Shown here: positions 32,407-42,400 of the stretch, piece by piece
Layout: each line of letters starts with the position of its first letter
Position numbering within the stretch: the stretch's first letter is position 1
DNA from: an uncultured Aquimarina sp.
GTDB lineage: Bacteria > Bacteroidota > Bacteroidia > Flavobacteriales > Flavobacteriaceae
Direction of reading: 5' to 3'
DNA length: 64,000 bases
Assembly: GCA_947503835.1 (NCBI GenBank)
Contig: CANNFM010000017.1
Span: forward strand, 62,001 to 126,000
Notes under the pieces: model-generated
The model's database searches: none
The model's input: only the letters and a program-made list of their open reading frames with translations
What the model was told of the DNA's origin: nothing
Made by a program: the position numbers and the translations under genes

Positions 32407-34191
32407 TTAAAACCCACCTCTTACTACAATTTGCCTAGTAGTCGAAGCCCCGGTTAAGGTATCTCTTACCGCAAGTAGATACACTCCAGGCTGTAAGCTA
32501 CTCACATTAATTCGTACAAAATTTCTTCTTAAAAACGTTTGCACATTAACAGGATTACCCGACATATCATAAAGTTCTATCTCTGGATTACTATTAACAA
32601 CACCTCTTAAAATTACATATACAAATCTAGAGGCCGGTATAGGAAAAACAACAACATTCAACTCTATTTGCTCATTACGAACTACCTCAATAGAATTTGA
32701 CAGATCATAACAACCAGATAAATCAGTTAATGCATTATTGCCCGGATCTAAACCTTCTAATCCATCTTCATATCGAATATACCAGATCAAACATGTTCCT
32801 ACGCCTGCTCCATCAAAATCAACTCCTTCTAAAGCTTCAACTGTTGGGGGTAAGCCCAATATCGTACCCTGATCATCGGTAATTACCCAAGTAGCATTAC
32901 TACCCGAACTACCTGATACCGAAACTCCGCTAACAAAATCCGGAGAACCATCTACAGTAAAACTAAAAGGACCACCCGTAATTTCTCCGCCATCGGGAGC
33001 ATTACGTGTTACACTAATAGAATTCGACAGATCATATGTCCCCGATAAATCGGTCAATGCATTATTACCCGGTGTTAACCCTTCTAATCCATCGGCATAA
33101 CTCAAGTGCCAAATCAAACACACCCCAGCTCCTGCACCATCAAAATCAACACCTTCTACGGCAGCTATTGTGGGTGGTAATCCTAATATCGTACCCTGAT
33201 CATCGGTAATCACCCAGGTAGAATTACTACCTACATTACCTGACAATGATATATCACTCACATTATCTGCTTCGCCATCGACACAAAATGTAAAGGGACC
33301 TCCTGTAATTTCTCCGCCATCTACTGCTTCATTACGAACTACTTCAATAGAATTTGACAGATCATAACAACCAGACAAATCGGTTAATGCATTATTGCCC
33401 GGATCTAAACCTTCTAATCCATCTTCATATCGAATATACCAGATTAAACATGTTCCTACGCCTGCTCCATCAAAATCAACTCCTTCTAAAGCTTCAACTG
33501 TTGGGGGTAAGCCCAATATCGTACCCCGATCATCGGTAATTACCCAAGTAGCATTACTACCCGAACTACCTGATACCGAAACTCCGCTAACAAAATCCGG
33601 AGAACCATCTACGGTAAAACTAAAAGGACCACCCGTAATTTCTCCGCCATTTACAGTACAGGGATTCCAAAAACCCAATCCATTCTGCATACCGTTACCA
33701 ATATAGGTATAAGGGGCAGATCCAGAAATAAAATCACCGGCTGTCCATAATCCCTGAGCCACTGCTAAAATCTCTCTAATATTACCTGCTGCACCCCACT
33801 GAACAAAATCGATTAAATTGGTAGCCTCACCAAATCCTCCATTAGAAGTTGTATTAGGAAGATATAATGACAACCCATCGCTCTCTACACCTACAGCAAC
33901 ATTGTAAGCAACCGTTACTGAACCCGAGGGCATAACATTTAAATCACCACTAGGGCTTAATGTACTTAATTGTCTATATGTACCTGGCCGTAGACATAGC
34001 CAATAATTACTTAGGTCGACAGGAGCGTCACCAAAATTAGTTATCGTAACTGTTGCTAAATTAGGTACAAGGTTTACTACAGCTAAACGAGGATTTGCCT
34101 GGGAAAATCCATTGTAAATTGTTCCTATTAAAAAGATAAGAACAGAAATTGTCTTAAGAAACGAGTTTTTGAAAAGGAATTGTGTTTTCAT
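32407..34191 (-). CDS. Secreted lamin-tail protein with three long repeats and a T9SS sorting domain
   Basis: 594 aa. Residues 1-30 are a signal peptide. Residues about 32-175 form a lamin-tail (LTD) domain (NPRLAVVNLVPNLATVTITNFGDAPVDLSNYWLCLRPGTY; SDGLSLYLPN). Three repeats of about 109 residues follow at about 182-290, 292-398 and 400-506, each starting GGEITGGPF and containing WVITDD(Q/R)GTILGLPP and GVDFDGAG…CLIW. Repeats 1 and 3 are almost identical at DNA level; repeat 2 is diverged. Residues about 512-594 are a type A Por C-terminal sorting domain (YDMSGNPVNVQ…SSLQPGVYLLAV), directing export by type IX secretion to the surface. Function is otherwise unknown; LTD proteins often accompany surface nucleases or adhesins. 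Confidence 0.8.
   Translation of the reverse strand: MKTQFLFKNSFLKTISVLIFLIGTIYNGFSQANPRLAVVNLVPNLATVTITNFGDAPVDLSNYWLCLRPGTYRQLSTLSPSGDLNVMPSGSVTVAYNVAVGVESDGLSLYLPNTTSNGGFGEATNLIDFVQWGAAGNIREILAVAQGLWTAGDFISGSAPYTYIGNGMQNGLGFWNPCTVNGGEITGGPFSFTVDGSPDFVSGVSVSGSSGSNATWVITDDRGTILGLPPTVEALEGVDFDGAGVGTCLIWYIRYEDGLEGLDPGNNALTDLSGCYDLSNSIEVVRNEAVDGGEITGGPFTFCVDGEADNVSDISLSGNVGSNSTWVITDDQGTILGLPPTIAAVEGVDFDGAGAGVCLIWHLSYADGLEGLTPGNNALTDLSGTYDLSNSISVTRNAPDGGEITGGPFSFTVDGSPDFVSGVSVSGSSGSNATWVITDDQGTILGLPPTVEALEGVDFDGAGVGTCLIWYIRYEDGLEGLDPGNNALTDLSGCYDLSNSIEVVRNEQIELNVVVFPIPASRFVYVILRGVVNSNPEIELYDMSGNPVNVQTFLRRNFVRINVSSLQPGVYLLAVRDTLTGASTTRQIVVRGGF
32674..33648 (-). repeat. Three tandem ~327-bp repeats within the 594-aa gene
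   Basis: Units lie at about 33325-33648 (repeat 1), 33000-33321 (repeat 2) and 32674-32991 (repeat 3). Repeats 1 and 3, 657 bp apart, differ at only about six positions over roughly 310 bp. One of these changes Gln to Arg in the DD-GTILG segment. Repeat 2 between them is clearly more diverged. Confidence 0.85.
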
Positions 34192-34267
34192 TTGAGTATG
34201 GTTAAAGGTTAAGAATTTGTGTAATTCTTCTTTGAAGAATTACAAATATATTACTCAGAAAACACAA

Positions 34268-34291
34268 AAAGTGTTAGCTACCTAACACTTT
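34268..34291 (-). terminator. Terminator after gldC
   Basis: AAAGTGTTAG/CTAACACTTT, perfect 10-bp stem with 4-base loop, 26 bp past the gldC stop; T-run (TTTTTGTG) on the minus strand. Confidence 0.7.
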
Positions 34292-34316
34292 AATTGTCAA
34301 ATAATTACTATATACA

Positions 34317-34655
34317 CTATTTTTTTACAAGCTCTAATTTTTCTGCGAAGTAATCACAAAAATCCTTCATTGTTGCAGACATTTTTTCATCTTGGGTAGC
34401 CCGCTGAAAGGTGTCACTCATCGCAACCAATGTTTGATGAAAAAATATCTTCATTTCATCAACCGGCATGTCTTTTGTCCATAAATCAATACGTAGACTT
34501 TCTTTGTTTTTACTATCCCAAACTGACAAAAGTAACGCCTTAGTCTCTTCATCTTCTACCCCACCATCTTTTGCAGTCCATTTTAACTGTTCTGGAATGC
34601 GATTTTCGTCTAATTCTATGTCTATTTTGATTTCTGATTTATGCTTGCTTGCCAT
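34317..34655 (-). CDS. gldC: Gliding motility protein GldC
   Basis: 112 aa, soluble, full length for GldC. Recognisable segments are KSEIKIDIELDENRIPEQLKWTAKDGGVEDEETKALLLSVWD and MKDFCDYFAEKLELVK. In Flavobacterium johnsoniae, gldB and gldC are neighbouring genes of the gliding machinery; GldB is essential and GldC enhances motility. Here the gldC start overlaps the gldB stop (TAATG-type junction at 34653-34657), so the two are translationally coupled. Confidence 0.93.
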   Translation of the reverse strand: MASKHKSEIKIDIELDENRIPEQLKWTAKDGGVEDEETKALLLSVWDSKNKESLRIDLWTKDMPVDEMKIFFHQTLVAMSDTFQRATQDEKMSATMKDFCDYFAEKLELVKK

Positions 34656-35623
34656 TATTTTGCGGGTTTATATTTTGATGTATTAAAAATTGTTTCGGCA
34701 TCTGCCAATAATAATTGCCGCAAAGATACATTGTTATTCTTCATATACGAAGTAACAATTCTCCAACCTATAAATTGGCCTACTCTATCCGGGGCTTCTC
34801 TATCTATTTCTTCTAGATAAAATTTTGAAAAAGGCGCTGGAAACAAAAACCTAGGCATCAGCTCACTATCTGTGCTATACAACAATTTTTTGTCTATAAA
34901 GTATCTCCAAATCTCTTCTTCATTTGCTTGAACCCAGGCATACTGATCATCTGTATACCCCATTTTTTGTGCGTCACTATACCCCGATAAAAACAAATCT
35001 ATAAGATATAGTTCTTTCCCAATCGATATGAGGTTACCCAAAAAAGTTCTATCTCTAATTGGTCCTACCAGATTTTTAGCATACATAGAAGCTACATCTG
35101 GCAATATCTGTTGTCTTTTAAAATTTCGCTTTAAATATTGTTGAATTCCTTCATAAAAATGATGATCTTGTCCTAAATAAGTATCTAGTGAAATAATAAG
35201 TAGTCCCTTATCCACAACAATTTTATTTCTGTAATTCACATCAGAAGTAATGGTAATCACTCTTGGTTCTTTAACCTCAGGAAAGTAAAATTTAATATGT
35301 CGAAAAAATGCCTCAAGTGCTTCTTTTTCTTCAGAAAGATTAGAAAAAACCTTTTCTACCTCTGTATTTATTTCTAATTGTATAGTATCTTTAACCTTAT
35401 TAAGCCATACACTATCTGCATATTTTTCGGGAAATAAAAACGGATACTTTTCTTTGAGATCAGGTAGGTTTTGTGGCGTTAGTTCTGCAAATGACTGATC
35501 AAAGCGTTCAATATTAACCTCAACAGGGATTTTGGCGATTTCTTTTTCATTTTTACTTTCTTTACCGCAGGATAGCATCAAGCAAAAAAGGATAGAAAAT
35601 TTTAAAAATTTAATACTATTCAT
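34655..35623 (-). CDS. gldB: Gliding motility lipoprotein GldB
   Basis: The open frame extends to 35674, but the lipoprotein signal peptide starts at MNSIKFLKFSILFCLMLSC, so I place the start at 35623, giving 322 aa. Lipobox LMSC gives an acylated Cys at about 19. The mature part (FDQSFAELTPQNLPDLKEKYPFLFP…; FYEGIQQYLKRNFKRQQILPDVA; RFLFPAPFSKFYLEEIDREAPDRVGQFIGWRIVTSYMKNN) fits the GldB family, which has a metalloprotease-like overall layout but no verified activity. It is an inner- or outer-membrane component required for gliding and for type IX secretion function. First gene of the gldBC pair. Confidence 0.9.
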   Translation of the reverse strand: MNSIKFLKFSILFCLMLSCGKESKNEKEIAKIPVEVNIERFDQSFAELTPQNLPDLKEKYPFLFPEKYADSVWLNKVKDTIQLEINTEVEKVFSNLSEEKEALEAFFRHIKFYFPEVKEPRVITITSDVNYRNKIVVDKGLLIISLDTYLGQDHHFYEGIQQYLKRNFKRQQILPDVASMYAKNLVGPIRDRTFLGNLISIGKELYLIDLFLSGYSDAQKMGYTDDQYAWVQANEEEIWRYFIDKKLLYSTDSELMPRFLFPAPFSKFYLEEIDREAPDRVGQFIGWRIVTSYMKNNNVSLRQLLLADAETIFNTSKYKPAK

Positions 35624-35735
35624 TCTTAAATTATAATATCTCTTCAAATAATTTTTATTACTACAGAACGCCATCTTTTTTTATTAATTTTATGATCACA
35701 AAGTTAAAGTAAAGAATCTATTAAAAATAAAAAAT

Positions 35736-36524
35736 ATGCAGGTAGAAAAAGTAATTGATCATATCGTGAATTGGCTAAAAGATTATGCTACTAAAGCTAA
35801 TATTGAAGGCTTTGTAGTAGGGGTTAGTGGAGGAATTGATAGTGCTGTTACTTCTTCTTTATGTGCAAAGACCGGTTTAAAAACCATCTGTGTAGAAATG
35901 CCTATACATCAAGCTGAAAGTCAGGTTAACAGAGCCCAAGAACATATCGCACAACTAAAAGAGAGATTTCAAAACGTTTCAGACACCAGGGTCGACCTTA
36001 CTCCTGTTTTTGAAGAACTAAAATCGGCGGTTCCCGAGGTTGAATCAAGCGCACAACTCGATCTTTCTTTAGCCAATACAAGGGCCCGATTAAGGATGTC
36101 TACATTATATTATTTTGCGGGTCTACATAAATACCTGGTTGCAGGTACCGGTAATAAAGTTGAAGATTTTGGAGTTGGGTTTTACACTAAATACGGAGAT
36201 GGTGGTGTAGATTTAAGTCCTATAGCTGATTTATTAAAAAATGAAGTTTATGCCTTGGGAAAAGCTCTAAAAGTACCAGAATCTATACAACTAGCAGCGC
36301 CCACCGATGGTTTATTTGGAGACAGTCGAAGTGATGAAGATCAAATTGGAGCAAGTTATGATGAATTAGAATGGGCTATGAAAATGAAAGACAAAGGAAA
36401 AAGTCCTGATGATTTTGAAGGTCGGAAACAAGAAGTATTCAAAATATTCATTAGACTAAATACCGTAAATCAACATAAAATGAATCCCATACCGGTCTGT
36501 AATATACCCATTAATCTATTATAA
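35736..36524 (+). CDS. nadE: Ammonia-dependent NAD synthetase
   Basis: 262 aa. N-type ATP pyrophosphatase loop GVSGGIDSAVTSSL near 29-42, LANTRARLRMSTLYYFA near 110-126, and GTGNKVEDFGVGFYTKYGDGGVDLSPIADLLKNEVYALG. No N-terminal nitrilase domain, so it uses ammonia. It converts nicotinate adenine dinucleotide to NAD+ in the cytoplasm. It is divergent from gldB and stands alone. Confidence 0.95.
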   Translation: MQVEKVIDHIVNWLKDYATKANIEGFVVGVSGGIDSAVTSSLCAKTGLKTICVEMPIHQAESQVNRAQEHIAQLKERFQNVSDTRVDLTPVFEELKSAVPEVESSAQLDLSLANTRARLRMSTLYYFAGLHKYLVAGTGNKVEDFGVGFYTKYGDGGVDLSPIADLLKNEVYALGKALKVPESIQLAAPTDGLFGDSRSDEDQIGASYDELEWAMKMKDKGKSPDDFEGRKQEVFKIFIRLNTVNQHKMNPIPVCNIPINLL

Positions 36525-36578
36525 TCAACTCTTTATCGATAAATCGGAAAAAAAAAGTTTACTAGGACAAGTTCTTAC

Positions 36579-36586
36579 TAATTTTG
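36579..36586 (+). promoter_or_regulatory. -7 element before the response regulator gene
   Basis: TAATTTTG matches TAnnTTTG; it lies 67 bp upstream of the ATG at 36654. No clear TTG -33 element. Confidence 0.35.
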
Positions 36587-36653
36587 TAGTTAGAATATAA
36601 AATTACCCCTAGCCTAAAATGTTCATTAACAAACCAACATTAAGTAAACTAGA

Positions 36654-37286
36654 ATGACAACCGTACTAATCGCTGATCATCATCCTATTACCAGGAAAGG
36701 GATCGTTTCTTTATTTCGCAACTCGGAAGAGTATGAAATTACTGCAAAAGTAAGTAATGGAAACGAGATGTATGACGTTTTGAAAACCAATACCCCAGAC
36801 GTACTCATCATGGAATTAGACCTCCCCCAAATTAATGGGATTATGGCACTAAGAACCATCAAAAAAGAATTTTCAGGAATAAAAGTTATTATTTTTAGCT
36901 CTCATCCTGAAGAAATGTATGCATTAAGCGCCATTAAAGCTGGTGCATCTGCTTATTTATCCAAAACAGTTCCTACAAAAACACTGAAAAAAGCAATTGA
37001 ACGTGTAGCTAGAGGAGGTATTTATTTAAATGACAACCTTACACAACAACTGGCGAATGGAAATGCCAGCGAAAACAATATGGTTGTAAAATATAAGAAG
37101 TTATCTTCTAGAGAAATAGAGGTACTTAATCTACTATCCTCTGGAAAACGTAATAAAGATATCGCAACTACATTATCTATTAATGAAAAAACCGTGAGCA
37201 CTTATAAAACCAGGTTGCTTAAAAAATTAAAAGTAGATAATCTTGCCGATTTGATTCACCAATCCAGATTATTACATATCAATTAA
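36654..37286 (+). CDS. LuxR-type response regulator with a noncanonical receiver domain
   Basis: 210 aa. Receiver domain 1-120, helix-turn-helix 145-205 (LSSREIEVLNLLSSGKRNKDIATTLSINEKTVSTYKTRLLKKL). In the receiver the usual acidic pair is IADHHP (Asp8, then His9 in place of the second Asp). The phosphoacceptor position reads PDVLIMELDLP, giving Glu54 where Asp is expected. Ser replaces Thr in IIFSSHPEE (about 84), while the conserved Lys in AYLSKT is kept. The domain may therefore be fixed in an active-like state or respond to something other than phosphorylation. No kinase is adjacent. Confidence 0.88.
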   Translation: MTTVLIADHHPITRKGIVSLFRNSEEYEITAKVSNGNEMYDVLKTNTPDVLIMELDLPQINGIMALRTIKKEFSGIKVIIFSSHPEEMYALSAIKAGASAYLSKTVPTKTLKKAIERVARGGIYLNDNLTQQLANGNASENNMVVKYKKLSSREIEVLNLLSSGKRNKDIATTLSINEKTVSTYKTRLLKKLKVDNLADLIHQSRLLHIN

Positions 37287-37314
37287 CACTATGAGTGTAT
37301 AGTTTATTTTATAG

Positions 37315-37343
37315 TCGATGGCTCATTAATTATGAGCTATCGA
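37315..37343. terminator. Hairpin between convergent response regulator and dnaG genes
   Basis: TCGATGGCTCAT/ATGAGCTATCGA, 12-bp stem with one mismatch and a 5-base loop, abutting the dnaG stop. A weak T-tract follows on each side; probably a shared 3'-end structure. Confidence 0.4.
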
Positions 37344-39305
37344 TTAAACCACTCGGTTAAGCTTTACAGACAGTATTTTCTTAAGAGACTGATAATCCAT
37401 AATATTTTGAATGGTTTCTTGGTTATCTCCCGTATTTTGGGCTTTCACTTCTTGCGATAGTTCTTCTACTTTTTGGCTAATCAAAAATCTACGCAGATTT
37501 AAGATGATATCACTTACATATTGAGGTACTGTATAATCTTTCTTTTTTACATGAATCTCCATATCATGCCAACGATGTAATGCGTATCGCTCTTCATTCA
37601 TCATGATTGCCGTAATCTCAGAAGCAATTTCTGGTGGAGTATGGTTAATAAAATTTTCAATTTTAAAATCATCTTCCTGATGCAATTGTTCGATCAAAAT
37701 AGTATATACTTCTTTAAAATTATCATGAGTAAATTCTATTTCATCATCCTGAAGATCCAGATATATCTTCTCGAACACCTTTACCTTATGCTTTTCTGGC
37801 TCTAATACAAGTTCTCCTTCTTCATTTTCTTTTAAAACAAGGTCTTCAAACTCTTCTTCACGTTTTCCATACAGCAATAAGATCTCGATTATTTTACGCT
37901 CTAATTCAAATTGCTCATTTACTTTAGGAGCTTTTGACGCATCTGGTTTGACAACTTCAAGAGATTTTTGCTGCTGTTTTTGTTGCTTTCGTTGATCTTT
38001 TAAATCTGTATTTCGAAGCTGCGCCAGGGTATCAAATAAAACATCTTCGGAAATATCCATAATCCGAGAGCACTCTTGCACATAGATCTCTCTTTTAATC
38101 ACATCCGGAATTTTAGAAATACTAGTCACCATATCTCTAACCAATTCTGCTTTTTTTATAGGATCATTCTTAGATTCCTTTTGTAATAATGATGCTTTAA
38201 AACTTATAAAATCCTGAACATTTTGATCCAGATATAATGTTAGCTCTTCTAATGTATTTTGTTTTGCAAAACTATCTGGGTCTTCACCTTCCGGGAAGCT
38301 ACACACTTTTACATTCATTCCTTGCTCGAGAATAAGGTCTATACCTCTTATAGAAGCTCTCATTCCTGCATCATCACTATCAAACAAGACCGTTATATTC
38401 TTGGTAAGCCTGCTTATTAAACGAATCTGATCTGAAGTTAATGCCGTTCCCGAGGATGAAACCACATTTTTAACTCCCGTTTGATTAAACTGGATGACAT
38501 CGGTATATCCTTCTACCAAATAACAGTTATCTTCTTTAGCTATGGATTGTTTGGCATGATAAATACCATAAAGCACTTTACTTTTATGATAGATATCACT
38601 TTCGGGAGAGTTTAGGTATTTTGCAGCTTTTTTCTCATTGGTTAAAATTCTACCACCAAAACCTAACACTCTTCCAGACATGGATTGAATCGGAAACATC
38701 ACCCTACCCTTAAACCGATCAAACTGTTTTTCTTCTTTTACAATGGTTAGTCCTGTTTTCTCAAGGTATTTTAACTGATAATTTCTTTTTATAGCTTCAG
38801 CAGTAAATGCATCCCAGGAGTCGGGAGAATACCCTAATCCAAAATTTCTTATCGTTTCTTCAGTAAATCCTCTCTCTTTAAAATACGTTAGCCCTATAGC
38901 CTTACCTTGTTCTGTTTTGTGCAATGAATTCTGAAAAAAAGTATTGGCAAATTCACTAACCAGGTACATGCTTTCTCGCTCATCTGCTTGTTCTTTTTGT
39001 TCATCTGTTTGCTCGGTTTCCTCTACTTCTATATTGTACTTTTTAGCTAAATATTTTATAGCTTCTGGATAGGTGAAATGCTCATGTTCCATTAAAAAAG
39101 CTACCACATTACCTCCTTTACCACTAGAGAAGTCTTTCCAGATTTGTTTTACCGGAGAAACCATAAAAGAAGGTGTTCTTTCATCACTAAATGGACTTAA
39201 GCCCTTAAAGTTACTCCCAGCCTTTTTTAATTGCACAAAATCACCTATCACCTCTTCTAATCGAGCGGCATCAAAAACAGCATCTATGGTAGACTTATGA
39301 ATCAT
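37344..39305 (-). CDS. dnaG: DNA primase DnaG lacking zinc ligands
   Basis: 653 aa primase. N-terminal domain 1-100 aligns with the CHC2 zinc finger: LKKAGSNFKGLSPFSDERTPSFMVSPVKQIWKDFSSGKGGN. The four zinc-ligand positions read Ser37, Ser40, Asp58 and Ser61, so this domain cannot bind zinc in the usual way. The catalytic TOPRIM region is intact (YLVEGYTDVIQFNQTG and TVLFDSDDAGMRASIRG), as is RFKGRVMFPIQSMSGRVLGFGGR. The C-terminal third is the DnaB-interacting helicase-binding region. I recall the same substitutions in other flavobacterial primases. Confidence 0.95.
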   Translation of the reverse strand: MIHKSTIDAVFDAARLEEVIGDFVQLKKAGSNFKGLSPFSDERTPSFMVSPVKQIWKDFSSGKGGNVVAFLMEHEHFTYPEAIKYLAKKYNIEVEETEQTDEQKEQADERESMYLVSEFANTFFQNSLHKTEQGKAIGLTYFKERGFTEETIRNFGLGYSPDSWDAFTAEAIKRNYQLKYLEKTGLTIVKEEKQFDRFKGRVMFPIQSMSGRVLGFGGRILTNEKKAAKYLNSPESDIYHKSKVLYGIYHAKQSIAKEDNCYLVEGYTDVIQFNQTGVKNVVSSSGTALTSDQIRLISRLTKNITVLFDSDDAGMRASIRGIDLILEQGMNVKVCSFPEGEDPDSFAKQNTLEELTLYLDQNVQDFISFKASLLQKESKNDPIKKAELVRDMVTSISKIPDVIKREIYVQECSRIMDISEDVLFDTLAQLRNTDLKDQRKQQKQQQKSLEVVKPDASKAPKVNEQFELERKIIEILLLYGKREEEFEDLVLKENEEGELVLEPEKHKVKVFEKIYLDLQDDEIEFTHDNFKEVYTILIEQLHQEDDFKIENFINHTPPEIASEITAIMMNEERYALHRWHDMEIHVKKKDYTVPQYVSDIILNLRRFLISQKVEELSQEVKAQNTGDNQETIQNIMDYQSLKKILSVKLNRVV

Positions 39306-39382
39306 GTAATAGGTTTGTACTAATTATCTGAAACAAAAATAGCATAATTACTGAGACACATTTCTGAATTTTACAAAATAAA

Positions 39383-39414
39383 AAACCCGGTAGATTTTAA
39401 AATCTACCGGGTTT
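39383..39414 (-). terminator. Terminator after the 1005-aa secreted-protein gene
   Basis: Perfect 16-bp self-complementary stem, arms AAACCCGGTAGATTTT and AAAATCTACCGGGTTT. On the minus strand it is followed by TTTTATTTTG. It lies 46 bp past the stop. Confidence 0.88.
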
Positions 39415-39459
39415 GAGTTTAAATAGTATTTAGATTTTTTTTAGAAATCTAGTGTCTTT

Positions 39460-42400
39460 TTATTGTTTAACAGCAAATCTTCTTGTGTATACACCCTCAT
39501 TAGCACCATTTCCAGTAATTCTAGCAAAATATATTCCTGTTTGTAGGTCACTTATATTTATACTAGTCTCTGTTCCTTGATATACTCGTTGACCATACAT
39601 AGAGAAAATCTCTACACTTTGTATAGTTCTTTTTTCTACAGAAATATTCAAAACATCGTAAGCCGGGTTTGGATATACTTCGAATACACCACTATCCTTA
39701 GCATTAAGATCACTTAATGGATAGGTACTTAGCCTTGTTGCCGTAGCCGAACCTGTAACACAGAACTCAGTAGCCTCAGAGCTGGTAAACTCTCCACCAG
39801 AAACAATAGTTCCTGCGCTACTAGATAATGTATACGATCCATTACCATATTGACAGCAAATACCATCCCCGAAAGAATCAGACATTGTAAACACATAAGT
39901 TCCAGAAGCCAAACCATTTAATGTTTCAGTCACTGTAGAACCATCTGGATTTGCAGTAGAATAACTTTGTGAAGCTACTACCGTACCTGCAGAGTTTGTT
40001 AATGTCCAAGAAGTTTCTTGTGGATAATCATCAAAAGTAATGCTTAAACTTAAATCGGCATCTGCGCAATCTCCACCTGGAGGGCCACCAGCTGTTAACG
40101 ATATCTTATCAATCGCTGCATCTGCTTGCCAAGTACTTCCTGTTACTCTATTAAAACGTAGTTGTAATCCAGAACCTAAGTAAGCTGCAAGATCAATATT
40201 AGCAGTTTGCCAAGAATTTCCTTGGTTTCCTTCTCTAGTCCAAACAGTTGTCCAGGTTACTCCTTCATCATTACTAGCATCTACACTTAATGATCCAAAA
40301 TTAGTAGATCCAAACATATGATAGCTAAATGAGAACGTAGCAGAAGTAGCATCATTAAGATCAAAACAAGGAGAATTAAGAATTGCTTGCTTATTTGGGT
40401 ATCCTGTACCGTTTCCTGAAGCTTCAACAAACAAATAGAAAGTACCATCATCGGCACTTGAAGGACCAGTACTTCTTGATGGAGTTCCGTTAGAGTCTCT
40501 TGTCCAATCTAAATCATCACCAGCATCTTGAGTCCATGCCCCTATAGAGCTTTCAAAACTTTCACTGTATGGAGCAGTAAGTCCATCTATACATCCTGGA
40601 CCAGTTGTGCTCTCAAGAGTTGTTACACTTACCGTATTACTTGCAGTCGATTGATTTCCTGAAGCATCTTTTGCAATCACAAAGAAAGAATATGTAGTTA
40701 GAGGAGCCAATCCACTTACTATTGTAGAAGTTCCCGCTACTGTAGCTACTACAGCACCGTCTTGATACACATCGTATCCAGTAACACCTACATTATCTGT
40801 AGAAGCTGTCCAGTTTAGTGTAGTTTCTCTAGCCGTAGTTCCTGATGCTGCTAAATTAGTTGGCGCAGTTGGCGCTTCTTCATCAACAATTTCTGGCTCT
40901 ATTTTAAATGCTACTACGTGACTTCTTCTTACATTAGGAGAAGGTCCCTTCATATACTCAGCAATATGCCAGAAGGTCATATCATCTAATGGATCAATAG
41001 TCATTTGCCCATAATCTCCATAACGACCATCAGAACGGTTGTTTTGAGCATCACCATTTGCAGAAACCTGCTCTGCTGCCGTCATTGTACCAAGGGGATC
41101 GCTCGCTAATCTTCCTGTATAACGCAAAGAAGTAAATACACTACTGCTCACTACCGTATACGCCAATCCAATATTACCTTGCGCATCTTGTGCTATACTA
41201 CCACAAAAAGCACTAAGCCCATCTGGCTGAACATAGGTTCCTTCCTGAAAAATTGTCCAAGGAGCACCATCACCAGTTTGTCTCAGTTCATACCAACGAA
41301 TACCGGCTAAACTATCTGTACCATCTAAATCAACAACAAAATTTAGTACCATAGAATTATGAGTACCAAAACGACGGTATTGGGTCATATACATCATGGT
41401 TGCCTGCAATGCATCGATATCTGGACCATTACCCGGTTCATCTAAGTTTTGGAAAGACCCTCCATCAAATACACTATCAAAAGGTGTTGTTGAAATTTCT
41501 TGAGGAGCAGAAATTGTAGAACTCCCAGGGTTTGTCCAATTAACATCTGTTGTCCACACTTTCAGGTGATCATTAGATACTCCTGACCAAGAATCATCCT
41601 GAAGATAAATAATTGAATGCCCTGTACCTACAGGAGGTAAAGTAGTACCCGTTGCATTTGATCCACCAGGACTGTAGAAACCATTAGTTTCTGCACCAGG
41701 AAGAGGAAAACCAATCAACCCTGCACTAGCATCACCTACAAGCATTTTATCTCGGTCTACTGCAAATACCACATCACTACCACTTGGGTTATTTTGATCT
41801 TTATTTGCTGTTATATAATATCCATCACTCCAAATAGAAAGTTTTTCATAATCTGGGAATGAACCTGTATTAAATCTATACGTAAACCATCCATCATTTA
41901 CCGGATCAGGACCCTGGCAAACGGCTATTAAGAAACCATTTGGAGTATTACTAAATTGCATGATAATAAATCGATCAGCGAAGTTATCATATACAACTAC
42001 AGGATCTCCTAACGATTCTCCAGGAAATAATGTAGCTAATGAAGCTTCTGGCAATAAAACGCTACCGTTTCTATCCAAAATACCAAAACCAGAATTAAAT
42101 GCATACACATAGTGGTTTGGCCCTATTGCACCAGTAGCATCGTTTAATACTGTACCGACGTGAGCATCAAAAGAAGCGATTGGAGCTGTGGTTGCCATTT
42201 TAGACGCACTCTTTTGTTGAACTTTCATAAGTGGATCCATTCCATCTTCTGGCATAAAGCCTTTACCAGGAACAAACGTGTTGCTACTTCTTCGTTTTTG
42301 TGGAGCTATATGTCCTTGATTCTTTGCAGAAATAATGTTGTCCATGTCTGCCAAAGCAGGAATTACCCTAAGATACTCTGCTTGGCCAATAGTACTGGGG

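Noticed and set aside
33354..33539. Plus-strand frames repeated inside the 594-aa gene (also at 32697-32882)
   Set aside because: They are shadows of the repeat region and duplicate simply because the repeats do.
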